Positions 54,408-61,015 are shown, numbered from the stretch's first letter. The stretch is DNA of 64,000 bases from an uncultured Dorea sp. (GCA_910580235.1 CAJTVU010000003.1:186001-250000); one strand, 5' to 3'. Numbers and translations are program-made. Notes: generated from the letters alone by a model not told the origin.

Positions 54408-56413
54408 AGTTTGCTCTCCCTTAAAGCCTTCTGTCGCATCTTCAGTATCTCCAGATCGTCCGGCAGCAGCGGCTGCAGCTGCTGGATGACCGCCAGCGCC
54501 TCTGCATACTGCCGGTTCCCGATCATCCCGCGCACTGCTTCTTTCATCTGCACCGCCAGCTGTGCGAACTCCTCCCCGGCGGGCGCAGGCGGAGCGTCCG
54601 CGCCCGCAGCCACCTGACGGAGGGCCTCACGGATGACGCCTGACAGCGTCGGGTAGAGCCCGACCGCCTCTTTGAACAGGCGCGCCCCTTCTGAGAGCGC
54701 CCCCTCCTCTATCTTCTTAAGGGCATCCGCCGCTGCGAGGGCGAACCTGCAATCTTCAGGCAGGAGTGAAAGGCTCTCCCCTTCGAACATTCCTTCTCTG
54801 TACTGCGCCCGGTAATACTCCTCCACGCATCGGCAATACTCTTTCATGGCATCCAGCAGCGCCTGCCCGTTCAGGTACTCCCGGAGCAGCGCCTTCTCCA
54901 GGACGATCCTCTCCAGCCACAGGGCATGGAGGGGATGGCCCTGCCTGATCTTCTCTGCCATCGCCTGCGCCGCCCCGATCTCTGTGTATGCGAGGCCGTC
55001 AAGCGCTCCTTCGGCGCAGGCTTCCCATCCTTGCAGATCCATCCGGCTTAGGAAGGCCGAGACGTCCTCGGCGGACATATCCTCCTGGAACCGTATCGCC
55101 TCCCTGAATGCCTGCTGCTGCAGGTATGGGCCGTCGGCCTCTTCTAAGCACCGTTTGAGGAGGCCTCTGTCTTTTCCTATACATGCCTTTTGCAGCAGGA
55201 GATAGGCCGTGTCATAAGGGAGCTCCAGCAGGAGGTCTGTGAACCCTTCCCCATACTTCCGCTTCCATTCATCAAGAATAGTGTAATACGATTGTATTAA
55301 CTCCTTTTCGCCCCATGGCAGGAGCCCCAGGAAATATTTTACATTGCCGTTATCCTGAGCCTTCAGCGCACAGGTTATAACGTTCGCCCAGACGGCCGCC
55401 AGCCCTTCCGGGGCGTCCACGTCATCCCGGGAGATCTCCCCCAGTACTTGCTGCGCCCACCAGTCGGGCCTTTTATGTACGGCCCTTAAGCCTTCTTCGA
55501 ACTTTACCCCTTGCCGTACCGCCTCTTCCCACTTGCCTGTCTCGGCGTACAGCTCGATCAGCAATCTATGTATAAGCAGGCCTGCCAGCTCACAGGGCCT
55601 CTCGTCCCTCAGGATAGCCTCGGCCTCCCTGGCAGCCTGCATCTTATCCGCTTTCTTGCTCAATATCCGGGGAAGGTATACCTGGAGCCAGCCCTCGGCC
55701 TGGGCCCCCTTCATCCCCTTAACAATCTTGCGCCCTTCCCTGCACCACCTTTCGGCTTCGTCCCAGCTCCCCTCTATGTAATACTCCCTTGTGAGCTGGA
55801 CATAGTTCTTGATCTCTCCCGGGGACGCTTTGATCTCGCCCAGGAGGAGGGGGATGTTGCGGGAAGTCTTCATCGTGTCCGCCTTCAAGTCCTTCACATA
55901 GCCATAGTGATGGACGTAAGACTCGAAGTATCTGGCCGCGCCGGGAGCCGTGGTCAGCTCCTCATGGATCGGGCCTCTGAACTGGAGCCCGCTTGTCCTC
56001 CTTGCCATCCGAAGGGCATGGTAGTCCATATATTCCGTCCCGCTCCAGCTAAGGTAGTTCCTTTGTACATAACAAGCGGAGGAGTATCTTCGATATTCCC
56101 CGCTTAAGAAGAATGTGCAGATCTCTTCCGTGTCCTCGAACCATTCGTCGTCATCTATATATAAGAGCCACTCCCCCTTCGCCTCCTTAAGCCCCGCGTT
56201 CCGGGCAGCCGAGAAGTCGTCGCGCCATGAGAATGGGACGATGTGGTCCGTATAGCGGGCCGCGATCTCACGCACCCGCTCGTCAGTCCCGGTGAACACG
56301 ACGATGAGCTCACTCGGGACTTTTGAGAGGAGGGGGCGTAAGGAATCCAGGCACCGCTCAAGGGATCCCATACGGCTTGACGCCAGAAGGGAGATGCTAA
56401 GCTGTATATCCAT
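54404..56413 (-). CDS. Family 2 glycosyltransferase with TPR-like C-terminal region (candidate flagellin glycosyltransferase)
   Basis: 669 residues from ATG 56413 (GGAAGG 8 bases upstream; ATG 56419 is too close). The N-terminal GT-A domain (about 1-230) has LSISLLASSRMGSLERCLDS, DDFSAARNAGLKEAKGEWLL and metal-binding YIDDDEWFED. The rest is helical TPR-like repeats (LQVYLPRILSKKADKMQAAR; YAEALAVIQQLQPLLPDDLE), which often recognise protein substrates. It is the first gene of the modification operon, 74 bp after fliC1. The flagellin-adjacent position and TPR tail match known flagellin O-glycosyltransferases of Clostridia. The substrate is inferred. Confidence 0.78.
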   Translation of the reverse strand: MDIQLSISLLASSRMGSLERCLDSLRPLLSKVPSELIVVFTGTDERVREIAARYTDHIVPFSWRDDFSAARNAGLKEAKGEWLLYIDDDEWFEDTEEICTFFLSGEYRRYSSACYVQRNYLSWSGTEYMDYHALRMARRTSGLQFRGPIHEELTTAPGAARYFESYVHHYGYVKDLKADTMKTSRNIPLLLGEIKASPGEIKNYVQLTREYYIEGSWDEAERWCREGRKIVKGMKGAQAEGWLQVYLPRILSKKADKMQAAREAEAILRDERPCELAGLLIHRLLIELYAETGKWEEAVRQGVKFEEGLRAVHKRPDWWAQQVLGEISRDDVDAPEGLAAVWANVITCALKAQDNGNVKYFLGLLPWGEKELIQSYYTILDEWKRKYGEGFTDLLLELPYDTAYLLLQKACIGKDRGLLKRCLEEADGPYLQQQAFREAIRFQEDMSAEDVSAFLSRMDLQGWEACAEGALDGLAYTEIGAAQAMAEKIRQGHPLHALWLERIVLEKALLREYLNGQALLDAMKEYCRCVEEYYRAQYREGMFEGESLSLLPEDCRFALAAADALKKIEEGALSEGARLFKEAVGLYPTLSGVIREALRQVAAGADAPPAPAGEEFAQLAVQMKEAVRGMIGNRQYAEALAVIQQLQPLLPDDLEILKMRQKALRESKL

Positions 56414-56436
56414 ATCCATTTCCTTCCATATTTACA

Positions 56437-56472
56437 AAAGAGAGCGCCGCCCGATAGGCCGGCGCTCTCTTT
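56437..56472. terminator. Terminator between fliC1 and the modification operon
   Basis: AAAGAGAGCGCCG and CGGCGCTCTCTTT form a 13-bp perfect stem with a 10-base loop and A/T runs at both ends. It should end most fliC transcripts. I find no convincing promoter in the 74 bases before the glycosyltransferase, so the operon depends on read-through or on a promoter I cannot recognise. Confidence 0.88.
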
Positions 56473-56487
56473 GATTTACTCTGAGAA

Positions 56488-57306
56488 TTACTGTAATAAC
56501 TGAAGTACTCCCTGTGGGATCGTGTTCGCCTGTGCGAGCATAGCCTGAGAAGCCTGAACGAGGATGTTGTTCTTCGTGTAAGCCATCATCTCTTTCGCCA
56601 TGTCTACGTCGCGGATACGGCTCTCAGCAGCGGAGATGTTCTCTGTCTGAACACCTAAGTTGTTGATCGTGTGCTCCAGACGGTTCTGTAATGCACCAAA
56701 GTCAGAACGCAGAGAAGAGATCTTATCGATCGCATTGTTCACTGTATCGATAGCTTTCTTTGCTCCTGCTGCTGTGGAGATATCGACACCACTTACAGTA
56801 ATGGAAGCAGAATTCATTTTTGATAATGCAACGGCAATCTGGTTCGTGCTAGCGCTGGACTCGCCAACATGAAGAGTAATCGCAGTTGTACTTCCGTCGA
56901 ACAGCTTCGTTCCATTGAAGTTAGATGTCGCACCGATACGGTCGATCTCAGCATTCAGAGCCTTAACCTCTTTCTGCATCTCTTTACGGTTCGCTTCGGA
57001 GTATGTTCCGTTCGCGGACTGTGTAGCAAGGGCTACCATACGGTTCAGCATGGAGTGTACCTCTGTCAGAGCGCCCTCAGCCGTCTGTACGAGAGATACG
57101 CCGTCCTCTGCGTTCTTCTGAGCCTGCTCAAGACCTGTGATCTGTGCGCGCATCTTCTCAGAAATAGCAAGGCCTGCTGCATCGTCGCCTGCGCGGTTGA
57201 TCCTGTAACCGGATGACAGCTTCTCTAAGTTCTTTGTTACAGAGCTGTTATTGTTGGATAAGTTCCTGTGTGAGCTCATTGCTGGAATATTGTGTTGGAT
57301 TCTCAT
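56488..57306 (-). CDS. fliC1: Short flagellin, copy 1
   Basis: 272 residues with the standard flagellin ends: MRIQHNIPAMSSHRNLSNNN, KLSSGYRINRAGDDAAGLAI and C-terminal ESRIRDVDMAKEMMAYTKNN, ASQAMLAQANTIPQGVLQLL. The central D2/D3 region is almost absent, so this is a minimal filament protein. The protein is identical to copy 2 and the gene differs from it by only two silent bases (56506, 56515). AAGGAGG lies 7-8 bases before the ATG. No sigma-28 box is visible in its own leader, so it may be read from the switch promoter through copy 2. Confidence 0.95.
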   Translation of the reverse strand: MRIQHNIPAMSSHRNLSNNNSSVTKNLEKLSSGYRINRAGDDAAGLAISEKMRAQITGLEQAQKNAEDGVSLVQTAEGALTEVHSMLNRMVALATQSANGTYSEANRKEMQKEVKALNAEIDRIGATSNFNGTKLFDGSTTAITLHVGESSASTNQIAVALSKMNSASITVSGVDISTAAGAKKAIDTVNNAIDKISSLRSDFGALQNRLEHTINNLGVQTENISAAESRIRDVDMAKEMMAYTKNNILVQASQAMLAQANTIPQGVLQLLQ

Positions 57307-57521
57307 AGTATTTCCTCCTTGAAATGAATGGCAGGAATATCCTTTTCCTGCTGTTGTTTATGCCTTACCGGACGAAGCCCGCCCGCCCCGAAAGGGGCGT
57401 GTATTGCGGCATGCCCGGATAGGTATTGTTGTTTAGATCTGGGCGGCCCCAAATCTCTGAACTACGTCTAGTCCGCTCTGGATATTACTGTGATAGAGCA
57501 GTACTGTAATAACTCTGAGGA
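57307..57521 (-). other. Spacer between the two short flagellin genes
   Basis: 215 bases without a gene. Besides the leader hairpin of fliC1 it holds two GC-rich hairpins on the reverse strand: CGCCCC/GGGGCG around TTTC, near 57385-57400, and a 9-bp stem AGATTTGGG/CCCAGATCT around 57435-57460. Neither is followed by a T-run, so they are weak terminators at best and read-through from fliC2 is possible. Part of the spacer (GCCGCCCAGATCTA) resembles the fliC2 leader (GCCGGCAGATCTA), so the duplicated unit includes upstream sequence. Confidence 0.6.
57331..57351 (-). promoter_or_regulatory. Leader hairpin with GGA loop upstream of fliC1 (possible CsrA site)
   Basis: On the mRNA, GCAGGAA and TTCCTGC pair (7 bp) around the loop AAGGATA, about 10 bases before the AAGGAGG Shine-Dalgarno sequence. 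GGA in a hairpin loop plus GGA in the ribosome-binding site is the pattern bound by CsrA on Bacillus hag mRNA. Confidence 0.6.
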
Positions 57522-58340
57522 TTACTGTAATAACTGAAGCACTCCCTGCGGGATCGTGTTCGCCTGTGCGAGCATAGCCTGAGAAGCCTGAACGAGGATG
57601 TTGTTCTTCGTGTAAGCCATCATCTCTTTCGCCATGTCTACGTCGCGGATACGGCTCTCAGCAGCGGAGATGTTCTCTGTCTGAACACCTAAGTTGTTGA
57701 TCGTGTGCTCCAGACGGTTCTGTAATGCACCAAAGTCAGAACGCAGAGAAGAGATCTTATCGATCGCATTGTTCACTGTATCGATAGCTTTCTTTGCTCC
57801 TGCTGCTGTGGAGATATCGACACCACTTACAGTAATGGAAGCAGAATTCATTTTTGATAATGCAACGGCAATCTGGTTCGTGCTAGCGCTGGACTCGCCA
57901 ACATGAAGAGTAATCGCAGTTGTACTTCCGTCGAACAGCTTCGTTCCATTGAAGTTAGATGTCGCACCGATACGGTCGATCTCAGCATTCAGAGCCTTAA
58001 CCTCTTTCTGCATCTCTTTACGGTTCGCTTCGGAGTATGTTCCGTTCGCGGACTGTGTAGCAAGGGCTACCATACGGTTCAGCATGGAGTGTACCTCTGT
58101 CAGAGCGCCCTCAGCCGTCTGTACGAGAGATACGCCGTCCTCTGCGTTCTTCTGAGCCTGCTCAAGACCTGTGATCTGTGCGCGCATCTTCTCAGAAATA
58201 GCAAGGCCTGCTGCATCGTCGCCTGCGCGGTTGATCCTGTAACCGGATGACAGCTTCTCTAAGTTCTTTGTTACAGAGCTGTTATTGTTGGATAAGTTCC
58301 TGTGTGAGCTCATTGCTGGAATATTGTGTTGGATTCTCAT
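57522..58340 (-). CDS. fliC2: Short flagellin, copy 2, next to the invertible promoter
   Basis: 272 residues, identical in protein to fliC1. N-terminal D0/D1 (SGYRINRAGDDAAGLAISEK; LTEVHSMLNRMVALATQSAN) and C-terminal D1/D0 (LGALQNRLEHTINNLGVQTE) are separated by only a short linker. In the orientation of this sequence the sigma-28 promoter at 58509-58534 points at this gene with a leader of about 160 bases that crosses the left inversion site, so the cell sequenced should be expressing it. AAGGAGG lies before the ATG. Confidence 0.96.
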   Translation of the reverse strand: MRIQHNIPAMSSHRNLSNNNSSVTKNLEKLSSGYRINRAGDDAAGLAISEKMRAQITGLEQAQKNAEDGVSLVQTAEGALTEVHSMLNRMVALATQSANGTYSEANRKEMQKEVKALNAEIDRIGATSNFNGTKLFDGSTTAITLHVGESSASTNQIAVALSKMNSASITVSGVDISTAAGAKKAIDTVNNAIDKISSLRSDFGALQNRLEHTINNLGVQTENISAAESRIRDVDMAKEMMAYTKNNILVQASQAMLAQANTIPQGVLQLLQ

Positions 58341-58364
58341 AGTATTTCCTCCTTGAAATGAATA

Positions 58365-58384
58365 GCAGGAATTCCCTTTCCTGC
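58365..58384 (-). promoter_or_regulatory. Leader hairpin with GGA loop upstream of fliC2 (possible CsrA site)
   Basis: GCAGGAA pairs with TTCCTGC (7 bp) around the loop AGGGAA, followed by AAGGAGG before the ATG. The stem is conserved with fliC1 while the loop keeps a GGA. Confidence 0.6.
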
Positions 58385-58417
58385 TGTTGTTTATTATCTT
58401 TTAGAAGCGCTTCGTTG

Positions 58418-58441
58418 GAGCAGCAAGTATACTTTTCTAGA
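58418..58441 (-). other. Degenerate second invertase-site-like sequence outside the left site
   Basis: Read on the reverse strand, TCTAGAAAAGTATACTT matches 15 of the first 17 positions of the left inversion site (half-site TCCAGAAAAGTA, then CACTT), but the other half is lost. It begins 15 bases beyond the outer edge of the site. A weaker counterpart (TTAGAAAGAGGCTTATC) lies at the same distance outside the right site. It is either a relic of leader duplication or an accessory recombinase-binding site. Confidence 0.45.
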
Positions 58442-58456
58442 TCTGCCGGCACACTA

Positions 58457-58480
58457 TCCAGAAAAGTACACTTATCTGGA
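58457..58480 (+). repeat. Left inversion site of the flagellin switch
   Basis: A 24-bp imperfect palindrome made of half-sites TCCAGAAAAGTA (58457-58468) and CACTTATCTGGA (58469-58480). The central dinucleotide is AC. In reverse complement it matches the right site at 21 of 24 positions. Size and two-fold symmetry fit a Hin/Gin-type crossover site. GCCGGC lies 6 bases outside it (58445-58450), as it does at the right site. Confidence 0.88.
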
Positions 58481-58508
58481 CTCCGCTGAAAACTTCCTTA
58501 CACCTATA

Positions 58509-58534
58509 ATATCGTGTGCTTTTCGAATAACTTA
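58509..58534 (-). promoter_or_regulatory. Sigma-28 promoter inside the invertible segment, facing fliC2
   Basis: On the reverse strand TAAG (58534-58531), a 14-base spacer and CACGATAT (58516-58509) match the sigma-D/sigma-28 pattern TAAA-N(14-16)-GCCGATAT with one mismatch in the -35 and two in the -10. The predicted start is near 58502. The -35 lies 10 bases after the invertase stop. It is the only good sigma-28 box I find near the flagellins. After inversion it would give fliC3 a leader of about 165 bases, nearly equal to the present fliC2 leader. Confidence 0.78.
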
Positions 58535-58543
58535 AGTACTTTT

Positions 58544-59158
58544 TTAATTTTTTTTTAAATTTTTTCGGTAGTGCCGGATCCGCTCATACAGAGTGCTTCT
58601 GCTCATATTACAGAACGCCGCGAACTCCTGGGTCGTAATCCTGTTGTCCTCCCATTTCCGGTACAAGTCGGAAAAGTTATCCGGCCAGGGGATCAGCGGC
58701 CTTCCGAACTGCACGCCTCTTGCTTTGGCGGCTGCAATGCCCTCGGCCTGCCGCTGCCTGATATTGTCCCGCTCATTTTCCGCCACGAAAGAAAGTATTT
58801 GCAGTACGACGTCCCCGATGAACGTTCCCAGCAAGTCTTTCGTCCTTGTCGTATCCAGAAGGGGCATGTCCTGGATCTGTATGTCAATCTTCTTTTCTTT
58901 CGTAATAAACTGCCATTGCTCCATAATCTCCTGATAGTTGCGCCCCAGACGATCTATACTTTTGACGATGAGCAGATCCCCTTCTCTGATCTTACGCATC
59001 ATCTTCTTATATGACGGTCTTCTGAAATCTTTCCCACTCTGCCTGTCCACATAGATATTCTGCTCTTCTACGCCTGCCTCCAATAGAGAAACCAGCTGCC
59101 TTTCGATGTTCTGCTCTCTTGTTGAAACCCTGATGTACCCATATGTCTTGTTCTCCAT
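58544..59158 (-). CDS. Hin/Gin-type serine DNA invertase
   Basis: 204 residues from ATG 59158, preceded by AGAGG 8 bases upstream; a GTG at 59167 is in frame but has no proper site. The catalytic Ser12 lies in YGYIRVSTREQN. Other resolvase-core motifs are DRQSGKDFRRPSYKKMM, DLLIVKSIDRLGRNYQEI and the long E helix (AENERDNIRQRQAEGIAAAK). A short C-terminal helix-turn-helix (TTQEFAAFCNMSRSTLYERI) binds the half-sites. Size and layout are those of invertases, not large serine integrases. It lies inside the segment flanked by inverted sites and switches flagellin expression by inference. The gene ends 10 bases before the promoter it moves. Confidence 0.93.
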   Translation of the reverse strand: MENKTYGYIRVSTREQNIERQLVSLLEAGVEEQNIYVDRQSGKDFRRPSYKKMMRKIREGDLLIVKSIDRLGRNYQEIMEQWQFITKEKKIDIQIQDMPLLDTTRTKDLLGTFIGDVVLQILSFVAENERDNIRQRQAEGIAAAKARGVQFGRPLIPWPDNFSDLYRKWEDNRITTQEFAAFCNMSRSTLYERIRHYRKNLKKN

Positions 59159-59203
59159 CGCATGCACCTCTTATGTTTATATTTAAATTCGGCATATTCA
59201 ATA

Positions 59204-59227
59204 TCCAGATAAGTGTGCTTTTATAGA
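59204..59227 (+). repeat. Right inversion site of the flagellin switch
   Basis: Half-sites TCCAGATAAGTG (59204-59215) and TGCTTTTATAGA (59216-59227), central dinucleotide GT. It matches the reverse complement of the left site at 21 of 24 positions, with the best half-site identical. The central dinucleotides are complementary in opposite orientation, which is what inversion rather than deletion requires. GCCGGC lies 6 bases outside (59234-59239). Confidence 0.87.
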
Positions 59228-59346
59228 AGAAACGCCGGCTGTCTTAGAAAGAGGCTTATCCCGGATTTTCATGAAAATCTTCTGGAAATGGAAAACAGGC
59301 GGGAAAAGGATATTCCTGTACAACTTATTTCAAGGAGGAAATGTAT
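59228..59346 (+). promoter_or_regulatory. fliC3 leader with GGA-loop hairpin (59300-59318)
   Basis: No clear promoter is seen here, so fliC3 should be silent unless the segment inverts. CGGGAA and TTCCTG form a 6-bp stem with one G-U pair around AAGGATA, followed by AAGGAGG, the same arrangement as in fliC1 and fliC2. A 16-bp palindrome (GATTTTCATGAAAATC, 59264-59279) has no counterpart in the other leaders. A weak sigma-28-like match (TAAA 59184, CCAGATAA 59205, spacer 17) overlaps the right site and could give some basal expression. Confidence 0.55.
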
Positions 59347-60861
59347 ATGAGGATCCAACACAATATCCCAGCGTTAAACGCTCACAGAAACTTAACGAAC
59401 AATAACAGTTCCGTATCTAAGAACTTAGAGAAGCTCTCTTCCGGCTACAGGATCAATCGCGCAGGCGACGATGCAGCAGGCCTTGCTATTTCTGAGAAGA
59501 TGCGCGCACAGATCACAGGCCTTGAGACGGCGCAGAAGAATGCTGAGGACGGCGTATCTCTCGTACAGACGGCCGAAGGCGCTCTGACAGAAGTCCACTC
59601 CATGCTGAATCGTATGGTAGCCCTTGCTACACAGTCTGCCAACGGAACCTATTCTACAAGCAACCGTCAGGAGATGCAGAAAGAAATCGACGCCCTGAGA
59701 AAAGAGATCGACCGCATAAGCGCGACAGCGAATTTCAACGGGACAAAACTGTTTACAAAAGAGGCCGGTGGCGCGGCGGCAGTTCAGGCCGGCGATGCAG
59801 CTGCAACTGCAGACCCGGTAACGGATATCGCAGGTACTTTAGGGGGGAATGCGATTGGAGCAGGGACAGACATCGCCGCAGAAGCAGACGTATTTACAAC
59901 AGGCGCGCTTACTTATGGCGGAGCGGATGGGGCAGTAACTGCAACGATTAATTACACGGGGGCGGACGGCACAGCGGCTACTGCAACTGTAACGTTTAAT
60001 TCAGATACTGATGCTGCAACAAGCGCTGCTGCTTTTATAACTGCTCTTGAAGGTGATGCGGATCTGGCCGCTTTGTTTGATATCGCAGGCGACGAGAATG
60101 GTATTACTCTTACAGCGAAGACAGCGGGGGCCGGCCAGGGAGCTGTAACCGGAGTGGAGTTCGATGCTGCCGGAGCCGCTAACGCTACGATTGCCGCCGG
60201 AGATACGACAACTCCCGGAGCCGACGCTACAAAGTCCTTTGACTTGTCAGGAACCGCTCAGGATGGCGACAAGATTACGATCGACGGCAAAGAATATACG
60301 TTCAAGGCCGATTCCGACGGTACGGACGGAGCCACATTCAGCGATCTTGATACGCTTAAAATAGCCGCTGAAGCAAACGGTGTCACATTAAATATCGCTG
60401 ATCCAACGGCAGTTACTGCAGCGAAAGAAGCGCCAGCCGAGGAAGCGGGAGATGCTGTATCTATCGACCTGCATGTAGGCGAGTCTTCTGCGGATGACAA
60501 CACGATTACGGTAACAATCAAATCCATGAGCTCTACCTCCTTAGGTATTGGCGAAGGAGCCATGAATATCCTGGACGCAGCGAGTGCAAAGACAGCGATC
60601 GACTTAATCAACACCGCGATCGACGATGTTTCCAGCATCCGCTCTGACCTCGGCGCATTGCAGAACCGTCTGGAGCATACGATTAATAACCTGGGCGTTC
60701 AGACAGAGAACATCACAGCCGCTGAGAGCCGCATCCGTGACGTAGACATGGCGAAAGAAATGATGGCTTATACGAAGAATAACATACTCGTCCAGGCTTC
60801 TCAAGCTATGCTCGCACAGGCTAACACAGTCCCGCAAGGAGTCCTGCAGCTGTTACAGTAA
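59347..60861 (+). CDS. fliC3: Long flagellin with central insert, predicted off in this orientation
   Basis: 504 residues from the second ATG (59347), which sits 8 bases from AAGGAGG; the first ATG at 59341 is too close. Residues 1-136 and 371-504 are close to fliC1/2 (MRIQHNIPALNAHRNLTNNN; NNLGVQTENITAAESRIRDV). Between them lies an insert of about 234 residues rich in Ala, Gly, Thr and Asp that would form surface D2/D3 domains (KITIDGKEYTFKADSDGTDG). No modification genes follow it. It is transcribed away from the invertible segment. Confidence 0.96.
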   Translation: MRIQHNIPALNAHRNLTNNNSSVSKNLEKLSSGYRINRAGDDAAGLAISEKMRAQITGLETAQKNAEDGVSLVQTAEGALTEVHSMLNRMVALATQSANGTYSTSNRQEMQKEIDALRKEIDRISATANFNGTKLFTKEAGGAAAVQAGDAAATADPVTDIAGTLGGNAIGAGTDIAAEADVFTTGALTYGGADGAVTATINYTGADGTAATATVTFNSDTDAATSAAAFITALEGDADLAALFDIAGDENGITLTAKTAGAGQGAVTGVEFDAAGAANATIAAGDTTTPGADATKSFDLSGTAQDGDKITIDGKEYTFKADSDGTDGATFSDLDTLKIAAEANGVTLNIADPTAVTAAKEAPAEEAGDAVSIDLHVGESSADDNTITVTIKSMSSTSLGIGEGAMNILDAASAKTAIDLINTAIDDVSSIRSDLGALQNRLEHTINNLGVQTENITAAESRIRDVDMAKEMMAYTKNNILVQASQAMLAQANTVPQGVLQLLQ

Positions 60862-60909
60862 GCTCTGCCTGCTACTGATAGACGGTCGGCCTAAAGTTAA
60901 TTACACGAA

Positions 60910-60939
60910 AGTAACCGCGTACCTGGCGGTTACTTTTTT
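60910..60939 (+). terminator. Terminator of fliC3
   Basis: AGTAACCGC and GCGGTTACT form a 9-bp stem with a 7-base loop, directly followed by TTTTT. It lies about 50 bases past the stop. Confidence 0.92.
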
Positions 60940-60986
60940 GTGTTTTCTATATAACTTGTGTACGATGTGGAATATTAGACGAAAAC

Positions 60987-61015
60987 TTGAAATTAACGGA
61001 GGGATAGTGTATAAT
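60987..61015 (+). promoter_or_regulatory. Sigma-A promoter of the AAA ATPase gene
   Basis: TTGAAA (60987-60992), a 17-base spacer and TATAAT (61010-61015), giving a leader of about 50 bases to ATG 61073. Confidence 0.8.

Larger units (their letters stand above)
56488..58384 (-). repeat. Tandem flagellin duplication, 1034-bp period
   Basis: The blocks 56488-57351 and 57522-58384 are near-identical: the coding parts differ at two positions and the proximal leaders at a few. The offset is 1034 bp throughout. The near-identity points to a recent duplication or ongoing gene conversion. Unequal crossing-over could delete or add a copy. Confidence 0.93.
58469..59215. mobile_element. Invertible DNA segment carrying invertase and sigma-28 promoter
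   Basis: About 747 bp between the crossover points of two inverted 24-bp sites. It contains the whole serine invertase gene and, at the left end, a single outward-facing sigma-28 promoter. Divergent flagellin genes lie on either side (fliC2 left on minus, fliC3 right on plus). The layout parallels the Salmonella hin segment, except that a flagellin gene stands directly at each end, so no repressor gene is needed. Orientation shown: promoter toward fliC2. Confidence 0.87.

Noticed and set aside
56869..57216. Plus-strand open frames inside the flagellin and flagellar genes
   Set aside because: Long antisense frames overlap conserved minus-strand genes, lack ribosome-binding sites and encode no recognisable domains. 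They follow from codon bias.
57307..57521. Separate sigma-28 promoter for fliC1
   Set aside because: TAAA occurs in the spacer, but no GCCGATA-like element lies 14-16 bases after it. Read-through from fliC2 is the simpler reading.
58544..59158. Transposon resolvase rather than invertase
   Set aside because: No transposase or terminal repeats of an insertion element are present. The sites are inverted, with complementary central dinucleotides, which gives inversion and not resolution.
59264..59279. Palindrome GATTTTCATGAAAATC as a third recombination site
   Set aside because: It shares no core sequence with the two 24-bp sites; it is probably an operator-like or chance palindrome.
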